Below are positions 47,651-58,879 of a stretch of 64,000 nt of DNA, in pieces (position 1 is the stretch's first letter; each line of letters begins with the position of its first letter). The DNA comes from Anaeramoeba flamelloides. Taxonomy: Eukaryota; Metamonada; Anaeramoebidae. Where the stretch lies: positions 2,046,001 through 2,110,000 of the forward strand of contig JANTQA010000033.1 of the NCBI GenBank assembly GCA_027625915.1, given 5' to 3'. The translations under genes and the position numbers were made by a program. The notes below the pieces were generated by a model. That model saw only the letters and a program-made list of their open reading frames with translations, did not search any database and had not been told where the DNA came from.

Positions 47651-48707
47651 TATTTTTTATGTAATGCTTCTTTCAAAATAAATGTCCCAATTTTTTTTAA
47701 CAGTTTTGTTAATTTTTATTTCTTATATTTGTAGACCAAAAATAAATATCTCTAGAGTATAGAACTGAATATTAAAATCTAAATTTTTATATTTTAATAG
47801 ATAACTTCAAGTATTAAAATTATTTTTCTTTAAAATTTGATTTTTAATGGGACAATTATTATGAAAGATAGTTTATTTTTTTAAAAAAAATATAGATAAA
47901 AATTATTCAATTCTTACTTTGAATTCTTATTTCTAGTATTAATATTAATATTTGGTCTTACTAGAGAAAATATTCAAAAAAAACAAAGTTATTATATTAA
48001 ATTTTGAAAAATTGGAATTTTTCTATTAGGTGATAAAATATCAATTTTAAGTAAATATTATTTATTTCTTAAAAAACAGAATTCTTGTTGAGATCTTAAT
48101 TTTTTTTTTTTTTTAATTTCAGTTTTTACTTATCAAATGATGAGTTGGCCACATCTAAACAATTAATTAATTTTTGGTATTATTTTTTGAAATCCAAATT
48201 TCTTTCAATTAATTTTTTTTTGATAGTTTGACTTTTATAATCTTTGTTTCAATCAAAGGGTCAAACCATTTTTTTTTCAAATAACAATTATTTTTTTATC
48301 AATAACCTTTGAAGAAAAAATAAAAAAAATACTCTGGATAATACCTATCAAAGAATAGTTGATACCATGTTTGTAAGAAAACTAATTAATCAATAGATTT
48401 TCCGAAAAATTGTAAAAACTCAAATTCTTAGTACCACATGGAGAAAAACAAGAATGTTCATATTAATTTCTTATTGAAAATCTAAATAAAATTCTAACAG
48501 AAATCAAAATTATATATCTACAATCATTTTTCACAGTTTTAATAACACGTTTTTACCTAGTGACTATTGATTTTGCAGTAAAAAAATAATTCAAATTAAT
48601 TAGGTTATCATAAAAATCGAAAGTAAAATGAGAAAAAAGAGAAAAATAGTAAAAAACAAATTTCAATTTTGAAATGTCCAAAATGAAATTTTTCTTCTAA
48701 TATAGAT

Positions 48708-48935
48708 CCAAAAACTTGGAACAGAATTAATTTGCCTCTTATAACTCGTTCCCAACTGACTATAAAATTGTTAATTTTGAAATTATAGGTGGATCAACAT
48801 CTTTATTATTATAGAGAGAAAGGATTTGATAAAGTAAAAAGGTAGGTTGATCATCTTGTAGTGATTTATGACAAACAAGTGACTTTTAAAAATCCAATAG
48901 CAATACAACTTATTATGGATTTTATATTGTGATTT
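48708..48935 (+). pseudogene. Decayed coding-like stretch
   Basis: One plus-strand frame reads DPKTWNRINLPLITRSQLTI, VDQHLYYYREKGFDKVKR and VDHLVVIYDKQVTFKNPIAI with few interruptions. An ATTATAG/GTGG acceptor-like site and an AAAAG/GTAGGT donor-like site flank the middle piece, so live exons are not excluded. The family is unknown. Confidence 0.25.
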
Positions 48936-49055
48936 TAAAAAATAAACTCTGTGTTTTTTTATTTCTTTTATTTTGTAAATTTGAAATGCATCAAGAGATA
49001 ACTGCAAATTAAACAATTCATAAATATAAAAGACAACTTTGATAACTGGCAAAAG

Positions 49056-49287
49056 TAATATTAATTGTAAAATAAAAAGATCAAAATTTTCATTCAGCAA
49101 ATAAAAAAATCACACAAACCCAAGAATTAAACGAGTCTTCAAGGATAGCAATTCTAAAAAGGAAATTATTAATTTAAACTTCTTTTAAGGATTTAAAAAT
49201 TCGAATTATTACTCTGATTCACTAATCTACCTTTTTTGGAAAGCTGAATGAAAAATTTATGCCCTTTATTTTTTACAACAAATAGTC
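49056..49287. mobile_element. Family D TIR element, copy 3
   Basis: About 230 bp has inverted ends AAAAGATCAAAATTTTCATTC and AAAGCTGAATGAAAAATTTA and tips TTAATTGTAAAATA / TTTTTTACAACAAAT. It is related to the copies at 28610 and 40659. It is non-coding. Confidence 0.6.
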
Positions 49288-49299
49288 CCTCTGTTTTTA

Positions 49300-50640
49300 T
49301 TTATTGTTTTTGACAACTAAATTTTTGGAGATGTATTCTTTAAAAAACTTTTAATAATATAATTAACTCTTTGGAAAGTCGACTTTTTTTTGGAAATTAT
49401 ACAATGAAATCCAAAAAAATGAACCTTTTGAATAAACAAAGTTAAATTCCTTGAATCTAAAAAAAAAATATTCCAAATTCAAAATACTTGATTATTTTTT
49501 TAACTTTTTGGAATTTATTCAAAAAGAAAAAATAATTGAATAAAAAGATTTCCAAATTTTGAATCACTTTTTTGAATGGCTGTTAAATAAGAGCTTTAAA
49601 ATAATAACTGTCAATTAAAAACTTGTCAAATCAAAATCATTTTTTGCTATTTTTTGAAGATGAAAAATTATTTGTTATTAATTTTCTTATTTTTATTTTT
49701 AGTTAGGTACTGTTAAATTGTTTTTACTCTCCAAGTTATTTCTTTTTCTCTCAAATTAACAACTTTCCGTTTCTCTTTTTTCAAAATATTTTTATAAAAA
49801 AAAATTCTTAAAGGTTTGAGTGTGGAGAATTAAAAACTAAAAATTCACATTTAATAAGTAAGTAATTTTCATTTCTTATCTTTTTTTATTTTCTTGTTTG
49901 AATTTTAAAAATTGTTGTTTTGCTTCATCGATTTTATTTTTCTTTTTCACCTCTTTTGAAATGAAAAGAAGAAAAAAAATTTTTTTTTTTAAAAATGTTT
50001 GTATTCAATGGTCACATAACCAAAAAAACTATTCGTAAGTTTTGGTTCAAAAAACCTTTGTCTTTGGTGAAGAATTCTTCTTTTTATTTTTGATCACATG
50101 ACAAACAATCAAAAAGGTTTTCTATTTCACATTTTAATAATCGTTCATCAAGTAAAAAACAACCACCAAGTTTGGAAACACGTACTTAAGACCCTAAGCA
50201 CTAACGCGGGTTTTCTTCATAACCGTGGAGTTATTTACTCACGAAAAATGATCTTTTAAAATTGGTCAGTTTTTGGTTGAAAAAATTCAATTAACATGAA
50301 AAAAAAAAAAAAAAGTTTCAAGGTTTATTGGAACAAAAATTCAAATTCAAAAAAAAATCAATCGGATCTTCTAATTTTAAAATATTAATTAACAAAAAAA
50401 AAAGTTTCTTTGGATCACAATGAAAAAAACTAAATAACAAAAAAATTTCTCATAAACACAACTACAAAAAAATGCAATAAAAAAAAGAAAACATTAGAAA
50501 GGATACTCAATTCCAAAAATTCAAATTAACTTTAAAAAGCAAATTCAAATGATTTTAATTACTAAAATTGAAAGAAAGAAAAAAAAAAAAAAGATTTACA
50601 GTTAGATCTCATCAACAAAAAATTCAATTCACAAAAAAAA
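49300..50640. other. Intergenic, nothing recognised
   Basis: AT-rich with A-runs. A slightly GC-richer patch at 50160-50240 was checked for a tRNA and shows no B-box or acceptor stem. Confidence 0.45.
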
Positions 50641-50649
50641 AAAATTTGA

Positions 50650-51480
50650 TAGTTATCCATCAAGTTCAGCAATTCTAAAATTCAGATCATTTACTAACTG
50701 CCTAAATAGATATTACTATGTAATTAATAAAAATTCAAATAAATATTTTTTCCTTTATGTTTAAAATGTGTACAAAAGGAAATTATAGAAAATATTGATC
50801 ATTTTTTATGGGTCTGTCCTTCCTATGAAAAAGATAGATCAATATTTCTTCACAAATTAATTAAAAGAAATAAATCTTAAAGAATTAATTTCAATGCAAG
50901 ATAGTTTGAAACTATTTTCATTAACTGTTGAGAGAAAAATGTTGGACACAGAAAAATGGTTGGACACCATTTTTAATTGGGAATCTTACTGAAAATGATT
51001 TTTAATTTCAATCGTTTGTGAAATAACCAAAGAAAATAACAATATTCTACTTATTAAAATAACAATTAGTGTAATTCTACTTTTTCAAAAGCTTATCTCT
51101 TATAATCTAAAGCAAGTTTAAAAATTACCATTTTCAGAATTAATAGTAAACTTTACTACAACTTGGATTTTTGTTAAAATAGCATGATCTACTTTCGTTA
51201 TCAACCATTCAAATGAGTATTCTACACAAACCACAGATTAATGAACTTGTAACACCTTTAAACCTGGATGTATATAAAAATCAAATAGTTATCAATAGGA
51301 TTTTATTTTCAATTTTACTAATGTTCCCAATTAAAAATTGTGTCCAACCATTTTTCTGTATCAACATTTTTCTCTCAACAGTAATTAATAATCGTGAAAT
51401 CTATGATTTTACGCTTAAATTTCTGAAAGGGAATTTTAAGTCGAAGGGCAACTAGAGTGTAATTTACATTTCTGCAATAA
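50650..51480 (+). mobile_element. LINE fragment B: zinc-finger 3' end
   Basis: This is a 5'-truncated copy of the same LINE as fragment A. It encodes LNRYYYVINKNSNK, then in another frame CVQKEIIENIDHFLWVCPSY and EKDRSIFLHKLIKRNK, the C-terminal CCHC-type finger of LINE ORF2 (zf-RVT-like). It is interrupted at 50925-51381 by a TIR element. It resumes with ATCGTGAAATCTATGATTTTA and ends in the family tail TAGAGTGTAATTTACATTTC. It is inactive. Confidence 0.7.
50925..51381. mobile_element. TIR element nested in LINE fragment B
   Basis: This 457-bp element has inverted ends of about 58 bp starting CTGTTGAGAGAAAAATGTTG and including GACACAGAAAAATGG and TTTTTAATTGGGA. Both ends are flanked by TAA (50922-50924 and 51382-51384). 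LINE fragment A at about 9130 has the uninterrupted site (TTTTCATTAAAGAATAATTGTG). A 3-bp TAA/TTA duplication suits PIF/Harbinger; a TA target for Tc1/mariner is the alternative. There is no transposase. Confidence 0.75.
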
Positions 51481-51484
51481 TAAA

Positions 51485-53100
51485 AAAAAAACAAAAAAAA
51501 AATTTAAAAGGATCTTAATTACTAAAAATACAATTAAAAAAAGTTTAAAAGGATTCTCGTTCTCAAAAATCAAAATGATCTCAATGAAAAAACATTAAAA
51601 GATCAAAAATTCAAAAAGTTTTATCAAAAAATAAAAAATTCAATCATTTTTCTTGTTTTATATTTCCAAATACTTAAATTTCTTCTGTTTGAAACCTAAA
51701 TTCTTTTCTAAAAGTACAAAATTCATTCAAATCAATTTAATCTAATTTTCATTTGTTCTTTAAGATGCTCTATATTTTATAGAGTAACGATTTTGTATTA
51801 TTCTTTTAGTAAAAATAACTCATTTGAGAAACAAAAAAAATGAAAAAAAAATCTTCGAGATCTCAAAAAGTACCAAAAGAATGAAACTTCGAAACTGTTA
51901 TACTTGTTGAATTCAAAATGATAATTTCTGAACATTCTAATTAGAAAACAAGTGTTTCTATTTGGCCCTTTTTTCTCTAAAAAGTACTGGTTTTTCATTA
52001 TTGATTTTTAGAGAATGATCGAACATCATATTTTGATTCGTTTTTAATTGGTATTAGGTTCTCATAACAAAAATATGAATTACAATTTTTTTGATTTTAA
52101 AAATTTTCACCTGAGTGACCAAATCCTAATTAATTTAATAAATAAAATAAATAAAATAAATACACAAAAACATGTAATTTTGTACTTCAAAATTTGAAAA
52201 TTGGGCTTTGTCTCAATAGTAAAATCAATAAAAATAATTGTTTAATTATCAAAAAAAAAAATAAAAAAGATTTAGAAAAATATAGGTTATTTATTTTTTT
52301 CTTTCATTACAATCAAACAACCCTTTTTCTGTTCTTTAAAGAAACGTTCTTGTGTGAAAATATTTTCAATATTCTATTGAAATCTGAAAGGAGTTGGATA
52401 TCTTTTCAACAGCTTTCACAACACCTTAGCTACATTATCACCCATTATTAAGATTTTTTAGAAATTTGTTTTTTTCTTCTTTTAAATCTTTCTTCTTCTT
52501 CTTATATTGTACAGAAAACACGACCAGAGTTTAGAAAATTTTTTTAATCGATCACCAATAATAAGAAAAATTACTCTTTATTCTTTTTGGTTATTTAACT
52601 TGTGATCGTAATAACTTTCATTTTAAAAAAACATATCTATTTTATATTCAAGTGTATTGTTGAAATGGATTATTATTAGTATTGTCATAATATTCGTTTG
52701 AGATTTTACTTTTTGTTTAAAAAAAAAATGAAAAGAAAAAAAATTATTTTTCCAAAACTAAGAGTCTCTTGACGTTTATAAAAGGTTAATATCTTTCAAA
52801 TACTTGAAGATAATTTATAACCATTTCAAACACTTTCTAACATTTTTAAAGGGGGGATACGTTGTAAAAGTCGATAGGCTTTGTAAAAGTCAAGAGATTT
52901 TTTATAATATGATTTCAAAAAAATTATTTTTCATTTTTTTGCGATAATGATTTTATCGTGATAATGTGTAATATAGTAATTTTTTAATTTTTTTTGTGAT
53001 AAAGCGGGACTAATCGTGATTTTTTAATACTACCAAGATTTATTTGTTAATATCATGATAATATATTTTATCATCAAAATCTCTATTGAATTTAATTTTT
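51485..53100. other. Intergenic, nothing recognised
   Basis: AT-rich with A-runs and palindromic ATCGTGATAAT-like motifs at 52935-53075. Open frames here are Phe/Asn/Lys low complexity. Confidence 0.45.
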
Positions 53101-53109
53101 GATTTATTT

Positions 53110-53820
53110 GAATTTTATTTTCTTTTAATAATTAAGATTAAATCATCTGCAAACATTTGACAATGTTCTGTTAAAGATATTATTTTCAATAAAAGAAAAT
53201 GTGAAATTAGAGCAAATAAAATAGGTGATAATGGTCCCCTTGAAATATACCAAGCCCTTCTCCTTGATAATATTTTACTAAAAATTTTTGAATAATTTTA
53301 TTTCAAATAAATTTTTTTATTGTTTTTCTAATTATTTTAAAACTGATTGAATCAAAACATTTTGCTATATCAATCATTATAATATATGTTTTATTATTTT
53401 CATTTTCATTATTTGATTTTATATTGTAATGAGTATTTAAGAAATTTAATACTGCAATTCGAGGATCATATTTTTTTAGAAATCCAAACTGTGATTTATG
53501 AATAAATTCCCAACAAGGTTCAATTAGTTTATATAACATTTTATAAAATAATCTTGGTAAACTTTGATAAATTGAAATTGGTCAATAGTTTAAAGTTACT
53601 CGTTTGTTTCCTTTTTTATGGATAAATAAAATTGATCTTTTTTTAATATATTCAATATTATTCTTATTAGGATTAAATAATCAATTATTAAATATATTCT
53701 GAATTTTAATTAGATATTTTTCATAATTTTTATTTTCAATTTGGTCAAGATTGGTTGTGATTTCATCATCAAAAATATATTTTAAATTCAAAAATAGTCG
53801 TTTTCATGGAAAGATAACAT
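53110..53820 (-). mobile_element. LINE fragment C: reverse transcriptase core
   Basis: A minus-strand frame of about 230 codons covers RT motifs 0-3. It includes RSILFIHKKGNKRVTLNY then PISIYQSLPRLFYKMLYKLI, HKSQFGFLKKYDPRIAVLNF and TYIIMIDIAKCFDSISFKII (motif A). A one-base loss at QGDP shifts frame, after which PLSPILFALISHFLLL and MFADDLILIIK (motif C, intact FADD) follow. The four in-frame stops before the shift are all TGA. It is the most complete RT in the window, of the same family as fragment A. It is truncated at both ends. Confidence 0.75.
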
Positions 53821-54360
53821 TTTGAATTTAATCGAAATTTTTAAAAGTTATTAACAAGAAAAATATTAGGTTTACTTTCAATAACCAGATACTCTTTTTC
53901 ACAAAAAACGAAAAGTGGAAAGTTGTACAAATTGCAAATTTTTAAAAGTTTGAATTGAAAAAATTTTTCAAATTGAAAGTTGTTGAATTTTGATCTTGTA
54001 ATTTTATTTTCAAAATTTGGAATAATTTCAAAAAAAAAAACTGTTTTCAAGCAAAAAAAGTGACCATAATTTTTGTGCTTTTTTTAAATTTTTTTTCAAA
54101 ATTAACAATTTGTTTATTTCAAGTTTTGATTATTCACTTTTTTGGTTTATAAAACCATAAAAGATCCAAGATCCATTTAAAAAAATGCCATTTAACTAAA
54201 TTCAATATAATTCTTTATTTATTTTTATTAATAAACTAACTAAAAATTATTAAACCTATTTTTATTCCATATTTTAAATAAATTCCATCTTTTAAAATAA
54301 TATTATAATCAATATTTTTTAGATAATGAACAACTTTTTTTAAAAACAACCCCGCCAAAT

Positions 54361-54636
54361 ATGGATTTGATACTTGGCTTATCAATTGGAATACCTGTTG
54401 CGTTCATTGTAATTTTCATAATATTACTAATACTTTATAGGAGATATAAAAGAAACAAAAAAAAAAAAAAACCAAGCGAAACAACTCAAGCAGTTGATAC
54501 ATCTGACAACGAGAAGGAAGTTATTGTTGAAAATGAAGAAGATTATGATAGTGAAGAAAATGACTATGTTGAGAATTATAGTGAAAACATTTCAGATGAT
54601 TTTGGTAAAATTAATACAAATGTTTCAAGTGACTAA
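54361..54636 (+). CDS. Small single-span membrane protein with acidic tail
   Basis: This encodes 91 residues from ATG at 54361, stop TAA. Residues 5-27 are a strong transmembrane helix (SIGIPVAFIVIFIILLILY). It is followed by a stop-transfer YRRYKRNKKKKK and an acidic Ser/Asn/Tyr tail (residues 40-91; EEDYDSEENDYVENYSEN), suggesting a type III topology with the tail in the cytosol. The frame is also open for about 20 codons upstream (after TTTTTTAG), so this may be the last exon of a larger receptor-like protein. The alternative is a stand-alone small gene. No family is recognised. Confidence 0.5.
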   Translation: MDLILGLSIGIPVAFIVIFIILLILYRRYKRNKKKKKPSETTQAVDTSDNEKEVIVENEEDYDSEENDYVENYSENISDDFGKINTNVSSD

Positions 54637-55139
54637 ATTTTAAAACTATTATTGATTTTTTATTCCATTTTTATGATAAATATTTCTGTTGAAAAAAAAA
54701 AAAAAAAAAAAAGATTTATTTTCTTTTCTCAATCAAAAATTATATCATAACCAAGATTTATTTTTATTTTTTGATAGTTATATAATCATAATAAAAATTT
54801 GGAATATATTTAGAAATTCTTTTTTATTGTGCAATTTTATTTTTTTTTTTTTTATAGTAATAAATAGTTTATTAAACAATAGGTTTACCACATATTTATC
54901 ATTAATCTCACTATGTTTCTCTCTAGAAGGTAAATGATATAAATAGTTTCAAATTTTTGGATGACTGTTTAGTTATCATTTCAATCTAAACTCCATTTCA
55001 AAAATTGTAACAAACCCGAAATAACAAATTGAATAAATATATATATATCTTCATTTGTATGCAAGAATAGCAAATTATTAAATCTGATTAATAATTCACT
55101 TTTGAATCATTTCAAACATATAAAAACCTGATATTTTAA

Positions 55140-55515
55140 AAATTAAAAAAAAATAAAACCAAAAATTAAAAAAAAAAGTTAGTCACAATTTTGTGAAAAG
55201 AGTATTACAGATTTTTTATTACTGAACTTTCAATGAAAAAGGGTTATCAACAAGATTTTTTTGCTAATAATTAACTGAATTTTAAAAGACATTACATAAT
55301 CTCAATTTTCTTTAGGCTAATTGATATTTTTGAAGATCTTTTTTTTTTTTCAACTTGATCTTTTGTAAAAAAATATGTATCAAAAAAATTAAAAAAAAAA
55401 AATTAGAAAAAATGATCCGATTCTAAAAAAAAAATCCTTTTTTGAAAAGAATATGGGATAAACCCATTTAAAATTTCAATTAACATTATAAAGTAAGCCA
55501 GCATTTTTGAAAAAT
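55140..55515 (-). repeat. Family E dispersed repeat, inverted partial copy
   Basis: Reverse-complement match to 2872-3300 and 61752-62230. Landmarks on the plus strand are AGTCACAATTTTGTGAAAAG, ATTTTTTATTACTGAACTTT and TTAACATTATAAAGTAAGCC. It is truncated at the end corresponding to the TTTCAGGTGAGT tip. No gene is seen in 54640-56920 apart from this. Confidence 0.5.
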
Positions 55516-56926
55516 TGTTTATTAATATAAATATGATATTATCTTATTAATTATTTTTTAATAAATTTTATTTTTTAATAGAAATGAATTCTTGTTAAGT
55601 TCATATTTTTTTTTTTTTTTTAGTAATTTGTGTTCGGATTGATGAAATGGATGATTTTACATCATCTATAAAATTTATTAATTTGATTCTCTCTTTTGAA
55701 ATCAAAAATTCGCATATTTCCAATATAAAACATCAAAAGTAATACATTATTTTTATTAAAAATTAAGTTAATTCTTGTAAAAATGGAAAAAAAAATATTT
55801 TGTTTTCTTTTTTGAAAGTTTTAATAAGAAAGAAAATCATTTTATTTTGTTATAATTGTATAATTTTGTGATTAATAACTCAATACAATTATCTTAACCA
55901 ATAAAATAATTGAAGTATAGGCGATAAAATAAATGAATATGTGATAGAAGTTTAACATAAATTTATCAATGATATTGAGATCTATTAAGTAAAAAATTAA
56001 TTGTTAAAAGTTTGAAAAAGGTAGTTTTCTTGTTTTCAAAAAACAAAACAAAATCACAAAAATCTTTTCAATTATGAAAATTTTTTTAATAAAATTTTTG
56101 GGCTTACTAGCAAGAATTATTCAAACAATACAAATCTACTATGAAATATAAAAATTTATTTTGAATTTTGAGGATAAAATTAACTAATTCCAAACTATTA
56201 ACAAGAAAATTATATTTAAAAAATCCTATGAAATTTTCATTTAAAAACGTAATACATGATAGAAGTTATTAAATTCTTTGTGAAATTAATAGCTATAACC
56301 ATTCTTATAAGATTAATTCTTATATTTTAAAAAATTTCTGAACAAAATAATAATCATTTATTTTGGTTAACCAACTGAATTATCTTAAAAAACAAAAAAA
56401 AAATATCTATACACATTGATATTTATTACAATAAAAATAATTTATGTTACAGTAGTGATGAGATTCTTAATGATAAAAATTTTTATTATAAGAAATAATA
56501 TTTATTTACCTGTACTCTTTTTCTTAAAAAAGGAAAAAAAAAAAATTAATGTAAGGGGAAATAAATTCATTTTTACTAGGTTACTTAACTGATCAGAATT
56601 TTTTGACAACTTCAAAAAAATAAATTCATATACACAGTATACGACCCATAACATATTCTAAAATATTGTCAGATTTCATTGAAAGGCTGATTCCTTAATA
56701 TTATTTTTAATTTCAAAAAAGAATTAATTTTATTTATGCATTAATCTATTTTTCATGACTAAGATCTAAAAAAAAACAAATATTATTAATGTTTTCAAAA
56801 GACCTTAATTCTTAAGTGTTTAAATAAAAATATAACAAGATATTTCAAACTTGATTCAATTTTATTTTTTCAAAATTTATTCCTTTTTTTTCAATCTACC
56901 CATTTTTATTTTATACTTAATAGTTA

Positions 56927-57655
56927 TTGTACGATGAATCGGTTATTAATAGCAAATTGTTTAGCCACCTTGGTAGAATTGAAAAAACTTTTACAGTTTC
57001 TAGACTTTTTTATATACAGTCAGTTTCACTTTTAAGGCACAAACTTTCAACAAAATTTAAGGCACAAAAAAATCTCAAATTAAGGCACAAAATTTGGAAT
57101 TTTAATTTTTTACAATTTATTTTTACTAGTATTTGAATTTTGTGCCTTAATTTGAGATTTTTTTTGTCCCTTAAATTTCGTTAAAAGTTTGTGCCTTAAA
57201 AGTGAAACTGACTGTAAATAAGTGTGATATTTGTTCTAGTGTTAAGGATTATTAGAAATCAATATATTATGGGAATGTATGAATCAAAACTTGGTTGAAC
57301 TATTCCTTTATCTCTCAAGACCTAGAAGAGCTATAGAAATTTCAAATTTTAGGGATTTGAAAGATTTTTTTGAATCAAACTCTTAATTGGAAGTCGATAA
57401 TAAAAACACCACAATAATTATTGATAAGACTTAATTTTTTAAAACGCTTTTCTGAGAACCTAGATAATACTTGTCATTGAAGAATCACAGTTCTGCTATT
57501 GAAAATATTACCAGCTTACTTTTAAGAATCTGATCAGATATAATTATCGAATTCTGAATTTATGCAAGTTGTTCTAGACACCAAGAGAAAATAGATTATA
57601 TTTCCATAATGTTTTGTGCAGTACGTCAGACAAATTATCTTTTTTTTTGAATTGT
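56927..57655 (+). pseudogene. Decayed coding stretch split by a MITE
   Basis: Protein-like pieces lie on the plus strand on both sides of the family A insertion: YDESVINSKLFSHLGRIEKT and TVSRLFYIQ before it; ILWECMNQNLVELFLYLSRP, RRAIEISNFRDLKDFFESNS, SLKNHSSAIENITSLLLRI and YASCSRHQEKIDYISIMFCA after it. Frames change and a few stops intervene. No family is recognised. It lies directly upstream of the actin-related gene and is not part of its reading frame. Confidence 0.3.
57017..57214. mobile_element. Family A palindromic MITE, copy 6
   Basis: This 198-bp copy, one of the best preserved, begins CAGTCAGTTTCACTTTTAAG and ends TTAAAAGTGAAACTGACTG, flanked by TA. The mirrored arms of about 95 bp are nearly perfect. 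Confidence 0.85.
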
Positions 57656-57746
57656 CCTTAAATTGTATCATATTTCAAATGATAATAAGAGAAGATTTCC
57701 ATTTTTTTCAAAATTTTTTTTTTCTTCTTTCTTCTTTATTTTGTTG

Positions 57747-58872
57747 ATGGAATCCAAAACGTCTCTTGTCCTAAAAAGTGGAAGTTATACGCTTCAATTT
57801 GGGTTTTCTGGTGAATCACAACCAGACATCACTGAATTTACATATAATAAGAAAGACGATAGTTCAAACCCAATTTTGAAAGGGGTGGTCCAAAATTGGG
57901 AAATAATGGAACAGAAATGGAAAAGTCTGTATGAAAAACTCTCAATAGAAAGTAGTGATTTCCCTTTACTTTCAATTCACCCAACTCAAATTGGAAGGAA
58001 AGAAATTGAAAAAACGATCCAAATCTTTTTTGAAAGCTTCTCAGTGCCACAACTAGCAATCGAAGATGAGAATTTGCTACCATTGTATTCTGTTGGGAAG
58101 CATAGCGCTTTAGTTGTCAACATTGGAACCGAACTAACTCATTGTGTTCCAATTGTAGACGGATATGTTCTTGATCAAGGAATTATACGTAAAGACATTG
58201 GAGGTCTTCATATCACAAACAATTTTCAAAATATTTTTTCAATTGAAAATTACGAGATCGCAGAAGAATTAAAAATTGCAATTGCTGATATACGGAGTCA
58301 ACTACAAAGCAGTAGTACTGTAAAACAAAAAGAAGAAACAAAGACTGAAATTCAAAAAAAAAGAAAAAGAAAACGAAGAATCAAAAAAAATAGAAAACGA
58401 AAATGGAGAAAATTTAAACGAAAACCAAACAGAACAAGAAAAAGAACAAGAAAAAGAAAAAGAAAAAGAATTTAATTATCAAACGTCTGACAAAAAAGAT
58501 TGGAAATTTACTCAACAACAACAACAGTCACCATCTGAAATTCTATTTAATCCAATCCAATTCCAAAAACAAACAAAAGGATTACACAAAATAATTTATG
58601 AATCAATTGAAAATTGCCCAATATCGCTGCGTAGTAGCTTGTTTGAAAATATTATCCTAGTAGGATCAACAATGAAAATAAAGGGGATGAAAAAGAGAAT
58701 CAAATCGGAAATTGCTGCTTTAGATCCTGAAATTAATCTAAATTTTATTGGTGATAACCCCAGTAATCTAGTTTGGTCTGGTGGATCAATTTTGGCGTCT
58801 TTAAATATACCACATTTTTGGGTAGACAAACATGAATATAATGAACAAGGACCCAAAGTGTTTTTTAAATAA
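57747..58872 (+). CDS. Divergent actin-related protein with acidic insert
   Basis: The ATG at 57747 starts MESKTSLVLKSGSYTLQFGF, matching the actin N-terminus. GVVQNWEIMEQKW, FPLLSIHPTQ, HSALVVNIGTELTHCVPIVD (119-138) and YVLDQGIIRKDIGG follow actin order. The end has LFENIILVGSTMKIKGMKKR, KSEIAALDPEINLNFIG, NLVWSGGSILASL and HFWVDKHEYNEQGPKVFFK, the actin C-terminus. The frame slips by one within a nine-A run near 58353; omitting one A gives about 374 residues, actin's length. Subdomain 4 is replaced by a Glu/Lys/Asn/Gln-rich insert. Phosphate-binding residues are altered: DNGSG is KSGSY and DSGDGVTH is NIGTELTH, so ATP hydrolysis or polymerisation is doubtful. It is an orphan ARP; no ARP1-11 subgroup fits clearly. 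The slip may be an assembly error or a real break. Confidence 0.8.
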
Positions 58873-58879
58873 ATAAATA

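Noticed and set aside
50160-50240. GC-richer patch as possible tRNA or small RNA
   Set aside because: No cloverleaf, B-box or conserved stem could be drawn.
51213-51455. 80-codon plus-strand open frame
   Set aside because: It runs from the interior of the nested TIR element into the LINE 3' end, an accidental fusion.
52935-53075. ATCGTGATAAT palindromes shared with 29390-29540
   Set aside because: Short motifs recur but the regions do not align beyond them, so no repeat family is claimed.
53110-53820. Alternative nuclear genetic code with TGA as Trp for the host
   Set aside because: All host genes in the window use TGG for Trp and contain no in-frame TGA, so the host code looks standard; the TGA pattern is kept only as a property of the LINE fragment.
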